Source: Agelaius tricolor (lineage: Eukaryota > Chordata > Aves > Passeriformes > Icteridae). From it: DNA of 64,000 nt. Positions 39,201-51,200 of the stretch are shown one piece after another; the first letter of the stretch is position 1, and the number at the start of each line of letters is the position of its first letter. The notes beneath the pieces were generated by a model that worked only from the letters and a program-made list of their open reading frames with translations, searched no databases and was not told where the DNA came from. A program made the translations under genes and the position numbers. The stretch lies in NCBI GenBank assembly GCA_023055355.1, contig JALJCS010000001.1, forward strand, positions 56,487,381 to 56,551,380, in the 5' to 3' direction.

Positions 39201-42200
39201 TGGAGAAATGTGGGACTTGGATGGATTTATTAGTTCAGACTGAGCAGAAGTTGGCAGTAGAGGTTTCAGGAAACTACCAAAGACTTTTGGAGCAACAGAG
39301 GGAACACGAGGCAAGTAATTATGTCTATTTATACGTCACTAATACACATACTATTTATACATAGAAGGAATGCACATTCTTTTTTTGAATGATACAATAG
39401 CATGCCTTGAATTGTATTTGTGTGCACCATATGAGGAAAACTTAAAAACAGAAGCATGCAAATATGTCAATTATAGCCAGCGTGGAGGAGGACTCGAGTG
39501 TCTGTGTAATGCATCATTGTGCCTGTGAGTGCGTGTCCCCTGCATTTAGTCTACTTCAGATTCATTTGTACCAAGGAAACCAAAGCTCCTTAAAAAACCT
39601 AGCAATTCTCATGTTGTTTGGCTCTTTGCCTTCACTCATAACTGGAGAAAAATCTCTATTCTGATTTTTTTTTTTTTATTTTTTACTAAGTTATCAATGC
39701 ATATAGCATTTGAAAAGCATGCTAAAGGAAGATTTTTCGGTCAAGTACTGAGTTATACAGTTCACCATGGGGCCTCCATTTGATAACATTTCCTTGGAGA
39801 GCAAATTCATTTGGTGTTTGCTGCATGCTAGAGTCATTTGTTTGTAACAAATCAGGAGCTAGCACAGCTTTTGCTGCAGGGAAAAACTGATTCAGAGTTT
39901 TTACTAGTACTAGATTCAGAGTTTATGATTCTTCTGTGAAGTCAAGTGGTGCACATTTTTTCTCCACCCATATTGTTACTGCCAAGATTCCTGTTAAAGA
40001 TCAAGTAAAAGAAGTCAATTTTCATACCAGAGCTCCCATGTGGCCCCAGTAGTTTCAGTTCCCACAACTTTTTCAGCTGACCTTCCCCTAGACTCAGGCT
40101 GGATTACAGGAAGAGTTATGTCCTTCCCCCTCTCCTGCCTTGTATCTCATAGCATAGTGCTTGAATGAGTGCCTGATACCAAAAAGTAATTCACAACCAT
40201 TTTTAGCATACATTTGCCTTAGCATCTAGCTGCCTTTGCTTTCACAAATGCCATCCATTTAATTTCCTTTCATTGATGCCAGCATTAACTGGACAGTCTC
40301 TGTAAGCTTAAACATTTCAGGTCTTTGAGGTTTGAAGGTCCAGAAATCATTTCTAAGTGGATAATTTCCTACTTTTGTTGTGTCCAGTCATAGCTATAAT
40401 TATCTGGAGGGAGTTAGGACAATCTTCTTGCATTCATTTGTCTTGAGATCTCAGCTTAATTCTTTCCTGAAACTTTGATGTGTGCAGATGAACATTACTT
40501 GGGCATTCTACTTGAGCCCTTTTTTTGCAACTATAAAGTCATCTCAGAATTAAGATGATTAATATCTGGTTTTTTAAGTGCTGCATTTTATCCATAAAAA
40601 GTAACCTGCTTTTATTTTTTTGAACTTATTTTTGGCATTTTTTATAAGCATTCATTACAAAATGTACATTTATTGTATTCATTACAAAATGTCCTTTTCA
40701 GTGCTTCCTGACAGTCACTATGAATTTTTTTCGTACTACTTGTGGCAGAAAGGGTCCAATATAAACTTCTTGACATGCATTTTCACATTGTTTTGCTTTG
40801 TATTTTTGAAAATATGGGAAAATACTCTGTTTCCACCTGAATTCCTAGAATAGATATTGAAATGCTTCCAGCTCTATTATTGCCTTTCCAGTCACTCATA
40901 AATTTTGCTGGTTTTTACCCAAAGAAGATCCCAACCACCTCAGTGGCCTTATTTAGAAATATCTTCCTGGTGGAGTTCACAAGGTGGAGGTGATGATCTT
41001 TTCACACATCATGTGCTAGCGCTGATGTCTGCATCAGTCTGCCAGGACGATCTTGTAATCACTCTTGCATGGTTCTCCAGTACATGGGACAGTGCTTGGG
41101 ACTGCCAAGCACTGGGAATGCACTGAGACAAGTGCTTGTCTCAATGTATTCCCAGGGAGAAAGTGCTGGCAGGGGAAGGGGAAGGAAGTTCCTTGCCAAC
41201 TCAGTTACCAAATTTTTCCCCAGTGTGCTGGTGTTGTGCATTTCAACATTTGCCCTCCTTTCCTCCTTGTTTGAGCTCCTGTTTCTGTGATGCAGGGCAG
41301 TCTACATATGAGAATAAATTTGGGTGACAAATTTAGGTAACAGAGTAACAGGTAACAGAGTATTCTTCTTATGTACAGAGTGTAAATATGGAAAGGGAGT
41401 GGATGGTGACCGAAATATCTCTACTTTCATGTGGGGATTGAGTTCATCCACTCTAAGCAGAGTTCTCATGTTTGATAAGTTTTTATTTCATTTGTCCTCC
41501 TAAAAAAGTATTAAAATTTTCCCTTTTGAAGGAATTGGTTTTGCTGGTTTTTAGTTTTGTTTTGTTTTCAGATTTTTGGGGTGTGGAGGGAGGGGAGGGT
41601 GGGAAACATTGGGGTTTTTGGGTGGGGGACTTGTTTAAGCAATTGCAGCAGTTGTGTTCTGTTTAGTCTCAATCTGTCAACAATGCTGGTAGATGCTGTT
41701 ACCTCCTGTGCTTTGTGTCCCCTAACTTGACAAAAATAGATGTTACAGAAAGTAAAATTCTTGCCTTTTTGCTCAGCTTTCTGAAACTCTCAGTGCCACA
41801 CTATTGTGGCTTCGTTCATGAGATAATAATAGCATTCAGTTTCCCTCTGATTCAGGTTCAGTCAATGGTAAGTGCCAAGGTGTTCAAAGAACAGTCTCAA
41901 ATATTTCTGTAAAGAAACCAGACAACACTATTTCTTTCTATGAGAAAACGTATGACCTGAGTAGCACCTCAGAGTTAACTCAGTGATTCAGAGAGGCAAA
42001 ATCTCATTTTAAAAAATTACTGCATCATCTAGAAGACCTAAACTACACACAATGTGCTTGAGAGATTTAAATGCGCAGGTGCCAGTGGGTGTTCTGCTGG
42101 CAGGTGCAGATGCAGGGATTGGTGCAATCACAATTTGAGCTGGTGGGATGCCATATAAGAGAAGTGGAGAATAGTGGCTCTTTGTTCAGGCAAGGGGGGT

Positions 42201-45200
42201 GAACTTCTATCAACTGCAAATACCATCACTAACTAAATAAAAAAAAACCTCAAGCTTCATACCAGTATATTTTTTCTCTGAAACTCTCTGTAAACCTTTT
42301 GAACATAGAGTCTGTCCAGTGATGCCTGCATGTACCTTCATTAACATAAAAATATTCCTGAAGAATCTTACATAGAGACATGCTCCATTACTAAAAGGAA
42401 AGATGTTTTTAAAAATAAATTTAAGTACTATATACACTTGAGTTATGTTTGCTTAAGTAGTAATTAGGAAATTTTTTTGTCTTAAGTAACATTTAAGTAA
42501 TAAGAGGGTTTTAAAAGTATTGTGAAAGTTTATTATGCTGCTATTGTTTGTGAAGGAAATTGGAAAATAAATATGAAAGTTTGAAAGAATTGGAAAATAG
42601 ATTTCTAGCTCCTATACATAGCTGCCTGTTTCTTTTAAGGCTCTATTGTCAATGTAAAAGTGTATTAAAAGTTTATATAACACTATCACACATGGTCTGT
42701 ATAGCAAAGCAAAAGATTATAAGATTCTTAAACATGTCAAAAAATAAAAAGTGCCCTTTCTGTCCAAACAAAAATACCCTATCTGGATTTTGTTGCAGAT
42801 TATAGTGTCAATCACACAACTGTGCTCAGAAACATAAAACCTATCTCCTGTTGATATAGTTTAGCTTCATAATATTGGTCTTGAGGAACTAATAATGATT
42901 ACTAGAAGCAGCAAGTAAATCTAAAATTAGAGTTTTCAATATGTTTCTATTAGGGTCATGAAAAAACTCCCATTGAATTAATTTGAAATGTGAGTAAATA
43001 TATGAAAATTCATTTTTATCAGTGCATAAAGACAGAATTAAAAAGTAAGATCTTGTTTTAACCTCCTTGTCTCCTGTACAACAGCTATTCCAGGCAGAGA
43101 TGTTCAGCCGCCAGCAGATTTTGCATTCAATTATCTCTGATGGGCAGCACCTCCTAGAACAAGGACAGGTGGATGACAGGTAGACATTGCTGTATTGTTG
43201 CTGCTGCTGGTTATGTGCAGTTAGACTAGTGGGAGACTTCCAAACAGAGAAGGTAGCAGATGACAGTGTTCAGATCATGCTCTTCTGAAGTGGAAGTTAC
43301 TATTGCTGTGGTTTAGCTGTTAATTAGCCAGATCTTAAGACATTGTTCTTTAGAATGCTATGGGGCATGTGAATGCATTGGGGAATACAATAACCTTCTG
43401 AGGCTGCTTCTCTGACAAAGATTTGTCTTGGAATATAAAGCATGTTACATATATATCTATTCTGATGTATTTTCAAAATGTCATTTTCACCAAAGGGGCC
43501 TCCAGCAACACTACATTTGATTTATGCCACCTGGGGATTTGCCTCCACCAGGAGGATTCCCTACTGCCATTTAAGAACAACTGCAGCCCTAATGTGATGG
43601 AATAGGAATTCATTGTTGCCTAGGATTTCATTTTAAACGCTTGTGATCAAATGAATGAAAATCAGTGGAACACCAGTGGCTTCCCAGTTGTGCATATGCA
43701 TTGACTTTGCTAGGGCTATGGTACAAAGATGAACTGGTTTTTGGAATGTGAGAATTTTATTAATACTGTGTGTATCTTATGCCTGCTTTGAACTCAGTAG
43801 TAAATCTGGGGGTGAAATGTGAAATCTCTATGATTTACTATGAATTTGACTAATCCAAACAGGCAAAACCTATGGGTTTTCTTTGTGTATTTCTGGGAAG
43901 AAGGTAGAAGAGTTTTGTGCATTAAGGGTTTGGGGTTTTTAAGGCGTCAATAATTGAATCCCTTTAACTCTCCCAGTACCTGAAGTGTGAAGATCTTATC
44001 CTCAGTCAGCCTTCAGAGGACTTCAGTGCTTTTCTCTTAGTGTTTTGTAATTGGCAGACACCTTCCTTTTCACTTCAATGTATTTCATAAAGCAAACATA
44101 TCCAAGTACGAAGGTTACTTTGTTTTTTTTATTATTTATCTATTTGTAATAGGGATGAATTTAATCTGAATCTGACTCTTCTGAGCAATCAGTGGCAAGG
44201 AGTAATTCGCCGAGCACAGCAGATGAGGGGGATCATTGACAGCCGGATTCACCAGTGGCAGCGCTACAGGGAGATGTCGGAGAAGCTGCGCAAGTGGCTG
44301 CTGGAGATGTCCTGCCAGCCAGCAACCGAGCTGGGCAGTGCTCCTGTCCCACTGCAGCAAGCAAGAGTGCTGCTGGATGAAGTGCAGGTGTGTGCAGTGT
44401 GGCTGAAGAAAAAGGAAAAAATCCCTGCCTTTTTTACAGCCTTCACCATTTAAAATGTCTGCTCTGCCAGCTCTTTTCTGGGACTGGCATAACATCAGAA
44501 GTGTGATGGAAGCAAAGGTGGAGTTCATTAAGAACATGAAAGAGAGAACTTAGTGGGCCCTCACTCTTGAGCCACGTTTGCTTCTGTTTTTGCTTTCAGG
44601 CAGTGTCACACGGAAACAGTCTTGAAAATATAGGGATGACTTGCTTGCAGAATGTATACCAGATAACAAGGATTCCTTCAGTGTCCATCTTCATCAGAGG
44701 TTAACAGTATCTAGTAAGCAGCTTGGTGTCTTCAAGGTTTTTAGCTGGAAGATGGATATAATAGGAATAACAACCCTTTTAAGTATAGCTGGATCTAGAG
44801 GAAATCTTTCTCTTTAAGAGGAGTTGAGATACTGACATCAATGGGGAGAAAGAAGTCTTTCAAGTCTTCATCTCCTTGAAGAAATTGTCTAAAGGTTTGC
44901 TGCAGTAAATGATTGTGAAAATGTTAGGGTAAAGTGTTTGGGCCATAGCTCATGTGTAAGACAGGATATGCAACCAACTAAAACATGGGCTTGAGAGTGA
45001 ATTACTGAATTGTAATTAAGTGCTAATTGTAATTAAAAGGACAAAGCTGACAGAAAACTGTTAATATTTTCAGCTCAAAGAGAAAGTTCTCCTAAGGCAG
45101 CAAGGGAGTTACATCCTCACTGTGGAGGCTGGGAAGCAACTGCTGCTCTCTGCTGACAGTGGAGCTGAGGCAGTCCTGCAGGCAGAGCTTACTGAAATCC

Positions 45201-48200
45201 AGGAGCGCTGGATGATAGTCAGCACTCAGCTGGAGCAACAAAAGAAACAGCTTGCTTTGCTGCTAAAAGTAAGTGTGCAATTCCTTTTGTACTTCTTCAG
45301 CAAGTTTGTGGTTTCTCACTGTGAGCCCTGGTGGAGGAATGCTCTCTCAATGGACAAATACAAGTACAGAACTGCATTTACAGTACATGAACTAAAAATT
45401 ACCCTTCACCACCTCTGAAACTGGGAGTGGTAATACTTCATAACAGGCTTGCATGTCAGTGGATATATTGTAATTGATATTTCCAGAACACTGCCAATAA
45501 AGTAGATCCATACCACTCCTGTTTTCAAAATACAGCAAAAATTTATTTTATTTTGCACAAATTTATACACATATTTGTATTGGGTTTGAGTGGCAAAGTT
45601 TTTCTAGGTGGAAGCTGCAGGGATGACTTTTGTGAGCTACCAGAAGCTTCCCCTGTCTGATGGAGCCAGTGCCCGCTGGGTCCAAGATGGACCCACTTCT
45701 GGCCAAGGCTGAGCACAGCAGTGATGGTGGTAGTGCCTGTGGGATAAGTTAAGATGATGGAAAAAGAAAAAATTACTGTGCAGGAGCAATTGCATCCAAA
45801 AAGAGGAGTGAGACAGTGTGACAACAGTGACTTTGCAGACACCAAGGTCAGTGAAGGAGGGGGAGGAAGTGCTCCAGGAGCCAGAGCAGAGATTACCCTG
45901 CAGGTCATGGTAGAGACATGGAGCTCTACGGTGCAGCAGAAATCCACCTGCAGCCCATGGAGGTCTGTAAGGAAGCTGAGATCCACCTCCAGCCCATGGA
46001 GGACCCACACCAGAGCAGGTGGATACCCAAAGAAGTCTGTGACCCCATGGAGAGCTCACACTAGGGCTGTTTTGCTGGCTCTGACTCTGTACCAGACCCT
46101 TGTTGGAGCCTGTTCCTGAGAGTTTGGAAGGAATCCATGGGAGGGACTCTCTCCACAGTAGTTTGTGAAGAACTGCAGCCCATAGGAAGAGCTCATGGAA
46201 AAGTTTGTGGAGGATTCTCTTCCATGGGAAGAACCCCATGCTGGAGCAGGGGAAGAGTGTTAAGAACATCACAGGCTATTTTCATGCAAGGTCATATTAT
46301 TTGATATGGCTAATTCTTCATCAAGATGATCATGAAATACTGGCATAGACTGGGAAAAAAAAAAGGAAGGAGAGAAATACAAAGGCAGTGGTAGAAGGAG
46401 AAATTCTTAAAACAGAAGACTTAGTTCCAATACAATACAAGTTTCAATACAGGTTCTGTGTTTTCTGGTATCACACAACTGGTATTCTTTGGGGGCTTAT
46501 TAGGGATCTTTTTGTCTTAATATAAGGCTTTAACAAGCAGGTGAGGCAGGTAAAACCATACTGCTAATTTATAGGGTTTGTTTGCATTGAACACATTAAA
46601 AATTTTGAAAGGAAACAACCACTAAAGCAGGGTGAAGCTGCTAGAATCCTGATTTAAAGATACTGATACTGAAGATGCTGATTTCAAGAAGGTACTTCAA
46701 TCTGCACTGAATTTGCAGTTTCCCCAACCACTTTTTCTTTTTTTTTCACAGAGATTAATGCACCTGAATGAAGCTCTTGTAAAAGAGTAATGGTGTGATT
46801 AAATACAGGCATTCAAGAAAGGAAGTGGAAAATTAATTTTGTCTGGGAGAGACTGCTGAAAGGATGGAATTGTATCTAGACAAAATTTTAATAACAGAAG
46901 ACCTTGTGTATATCTACTAACAGAGACCTAAACAAAAAAAAAAATTCTACACATCACTCAAATTCTGAGACTTCTTGTATTATTTAGAGGGAGTTTTCAG
47001 GGCATGTTATTTTTAGGCAAATCAACTGACATAAATATAACACAGATCAGAACTGAAGTCTAATAAACATTCTGCTTTCAGGACTGGGAAAAATGCGAAA
47101 AGGGCATAGGAGACTCCCTGGAGAAGCTAAGATCATTCAAGAAAAAGCTTTCTCAGCCATTGCCAGATCACCATGATGAGTTGCATGCAGAGCAGATTCG
47201 TTGCAAGGTAAAGCACTTCTCTGTTGATTGTTGTCTCATCTTTGTTTGCCTTTGTGCAGTAACTTCTTCTGTTGTTAACTGGGTTCTTATTACTGATGAT
47301 GCAAACCAGTCAGCCATCCCCATGACAAGAAACATATGGACACCATAATACCAGAGTGGTCTCACCATAATGCAAATCCTTCAGAGTAAATATAGATCTG
47401 ATCAAAGTGATACCAGAACAGAGTCTGAAAAATACTGTAGAAAAGCTTTATATTGGTATGTTTCTGTTACAGAAATTCTAAACTCAAATTTAAACTCATG
47501 GTATCTAAACTTCTGGTTGAGTGATTTTTGTTTGAGGTGAAGTGACTATGGGGGATTTTAGACAGCACTTCTAGGCTGTATTATTTGCATTTTGGAAGTG
47601 GATTACAGACTTGAAAATATTTTGAATATAGAGAAGTCCGAACCAGTACTTGAACTTCCCAGATACCTTTGAACTACAGAGAGTTGAGTAGAATCTTGTT
47701 ACAAGGTTGATGTTTCATTCTCTACTGGGGAGTTAATACCATCTGTGAAAATATTGGTAAATTTGGGGTTAATATTTTCTTTTTCTTTGAGATTGGGCTT
47801 AAATAGTCTCCTTGACATGGTAGGTCTGCTCAGATGTGACTTAAATCTGTGGGTAACACTGTCTGTTTCACCAACATACTCAAAATTTATTTGTTAGCAA
47901 ACTGGTCCTTTTTCTTTGTGTTTTTCTATTAAGGAGCTAGAGAATGCTGTTGAAGGTTGGACAGATGACCTTGCACACCTCTCCCTGCTGAAGGAGACCC
48001 TGTCTGTATATATCAGCGCAGATGATATCTCAATCTTGAGCGAGAGAATAGAGCTCCTGCACAGGCAGTGGGAAGAGCTGTGCCACCAGGCAAGTACAGC
48101 ACTGAGCACTGATGGGAGCAGTATGCAGGCTACAAAAGTGTTGGGACAAAAATTGAATCCAAGTTGCATCTTTTAGAAAGGATTCACGTGGACACACCTA

Positions 48201-51200
48201 TATTCAAAAGTGAATTCTTTCTGAGTCAGGGGAAACATCCATTGAAATATTCCTTTAGTTACTGCTAGTGCTTCTAGATCTCTTGAACTTTGTAATGTCT
48301 GTGAGGTCATATTTAAACAGCCTTGAAAAATCAACCAAAGGTTCACACTGTGACCTGTGGGACATGGGATGGCTGGCTGGGAAAAAACACAGAAATAATA
48401 CGGTTACACTTTGCTTTGGTGGAAGATCTGTGCTCAGAAAGGTTGTCCTCTCCCCACTGAACATTACCCTATTGTACCTTCAGTTCTGCTGATACCTTCT
48501 CCTACTTCAGGCCTCAGTGTCTGCATTTCTTTTAGTCTGAGGGTAACTTGCTTGCCTGCAAAATGGAGCTGAGGAGTATTGTTTAATTTTTTCAGCTGCA
48601 TCATGCTATTAGTGTGCTTTTGGCCTCTGATTTGCACTCCAGGTAGTGGAGTCTTCCTTACCCAGCTTTTCAGATTATTCTGATGTTGTTTCTGTGGTTC
48701 AGCAGAGATTGCAGTCCAAATATGCTGGGACTAACTTGAAATAGTTACCTTATGGAAAGTACCTGTGAAGGTTTCAAAAACTTCAAAGTAGGAAAAGTGC
48801 TTCACAGTTACCAGCACAGAACTTGTTATGAGTTGGTTGCATTTGAACGAGCAAGTATAGGTACATCTAAATTATGATTCAGTCACTGCCTGTATGTTTA
48901 TGGTAAAAGAAGGAATCAAGTAAAGAAGTTTTATCTTAGTTTTAAGCATGCTGAGTGTTTCAGGATGTAACCTAGTGCAACCCTTTGTTCATCTGCTGCT
49001 TATTTCCGGAAAGCTGTCATCAAGTTAAGAACCACAAAACGGAAATGCAAGATCACGTGTATGCCCCTGTTCAAGCTAATGCAGTAGTTAAAAAGCATGT
49101 CACTTTAATTTGGGAAAGAGCTTCATCTTTTCAGCTGAAATTACAATACAAAGTCAGAAATAACCCAGATCACAGTGGGGAGGAAGTAAGTAGTTGTACC
49201 AGTGTCTGAAGCTGGAGAGATGATTTTGCTGCTTAGCATGTTCTGCTTTTTTGATTTCAGTGTCCATCTGGGTCTGCCACTGCAGATAGTACCACAGTTA
49301 CATCAATTTCTTAAACCCAGCAATGTTTTCCTTCCATCTGTGTTAGCTGCAGCACTTGCTTGTTTGATGTGTCATGCCTAATCTTTCCTGTCAGAGCACA
49401 CCTCAGTGCTTTGGAATCTCTCAAGGTGGCGTGCCTATACACAGGAAATAGTCATCTATGATATTAGTATATTGAGACTCAAGTAAAAAATTACTTTTGC
49501 AAAATACACTGTATCTTGGATTTAGCTTTGTATTCATGTGCTCATGCACAAATGGCACAAACTTTTGGACTCTGACCTGTACTGTATTTGTTGGGGGTTT
49601 TTTATGCTTTGGTGAAGCATTTTTCTTTTTAATTTAATTACTGAGACTAAAATATTTTATAAATTTTTAAAAGTGAGCAAGAACTGTAAGAAAATACAAT
49701 TTTTATCTTCTAATGAAAACTTTGGGTTAGAGAGATGTTATGAAACAAGATATTGAAAGACTCCTGAGCTTAACGCTTGGGTGCCTGTCTCTGTGCATAG
49801 GATGTAGCTAACAGGAAATCTGAGATCAGCGCTTACCCCTGAACTTACAGGCAGTCACAGAAATTTTTGCTGTACAACTCCAGTTTTTTCAGTGACAAGT
49901 AAGTGGCTGCAACACTTTTTCAAGGCTAGAGGAATTCACATTGAGGCACCAAGTCCTTTAAGCATGTCTTAAATGTGTTTGCTATTTTAGTTTCATTTGC
50001 TCTTTGCAAATGGTTTCAGGTCTCCTTGCGTCGACAACAAGTTAGTGAGAGACTGAATGAGTGGGCTGTCTTCAGTGAGAAGAACAAGGAGCTCTGTGAA
50101 TGGCTGACACAAATGGAAAGTAAAGTGTCTCAAAATGGTGACATCCTCATAGAAGAAATGATTGAGAAACTTAAAAAGGTATAGTGTACACTTACATACT
50201 CTTCTTTAACTGCTTAATTGTTTTTTAATTAGCTGAAATTTAGGTTTTACCTTACTCTGATGTGTTCTGGTGTTTGTGTTCTCCCACTATGCAGCATTTT
50301 CCTGTCTTTGTTGAGATAGGACCTCTCAGAGTACCAGAAAATTAAGTGAATGCAAAGTCAGAGGCATCTGAAAGCTTTACTAAGTGTCCAATCAGAATTG
50401 CCTGTAACGAGTTAAACTACAGCATATTTATAGAAGGCATTGTGTTTTGGGTTGCGTTGGGTAGGTTTTTTTCATTCTTTTGGTAGCTGTTTTTGTTTAT
50501 CCATCAAATATATAAGTTGTCACTCCACTATACCAATCAACTGAAAAAACAACATTCACTTGTATTTTTGCACCATTTCCTTTGCAGTGCAGAGCAGTGC
50601 ATATTTAGAATACATACCCTGTCTTCTGATTGCTCTTTACTCTCTAGGATTATCAAGAAGAAATTGCTGTAGCCCAGAAGAGCAAAATCCAGCTTCAGCA
50701 AATGGGAGAGAGACTTGCTAAAGCCAGCCATGAGAGTAAGGCATCAGAGATTGAGTACAAACTTGGCAAAATCAATGACAGATGGCAGCATCTTCTAGAT
50801 CTTATTGCAGCCAGGTAAGACAGTTGTTTTGTTTTATAAGTTTTAAGTGGGACAGATTAATTTGCTAGACATCATGCTTTTACAATCCTTTCTTGTCTGC
50901 CTTTTTATCATAAATTCTGAAATAAATTTATTCCTAACCATCAACATATTTCTGTGAAAATTACTTTGCTGTTTTACTTTATGGTACAGGACAACATTTC
51001 TTCCAGAAGAGTCATTTAAAAGCTTCCTTATAATAATATGGTGATGGTAGTAGGTTAACAGTTGGACTTGATCCTAAAGTTCTTTTCCAAACTTAACAGT
51101 TCTACGTTTCTACAATATATCAGTTGCAATCAGATTTAGTGAGCCTTGCCCTAGCACCAGCTTACTTTACATGGTGCTTAAAACTGGATGCAAATGTAGT

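Larger units (their letters stand above)
39311..43084 (+). other. SYNE1 intron 28 (3.8 kb, GC-AG)
   Basis: Starts gcaagt and ends tgtacaacag. It holds an imperfect palindrome (41112-41155) and a G-rich tract with a G-quadruplex core (41588-41603, sense strand). Otherwise AT-rich with no recognised repeat. Confidence 0.85.

Noticed and set aside
39310..39320. GT donor four bases downstream of exon 28 (gcaa|gt), and the same at exon 33
   Set aside because: Each would add 4 nt and break the frame with the next phase 0 exon. The GC donor keeps the human-like junction.
45543..46272. Long ORFs of 155, 211 and 121 codons on both strands
   Set aside because: They fall exactly on the internally repetitive LTR copy C and are by-products of its 'cccatgg...gagcag' units. 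No homology or gene structure supports them.
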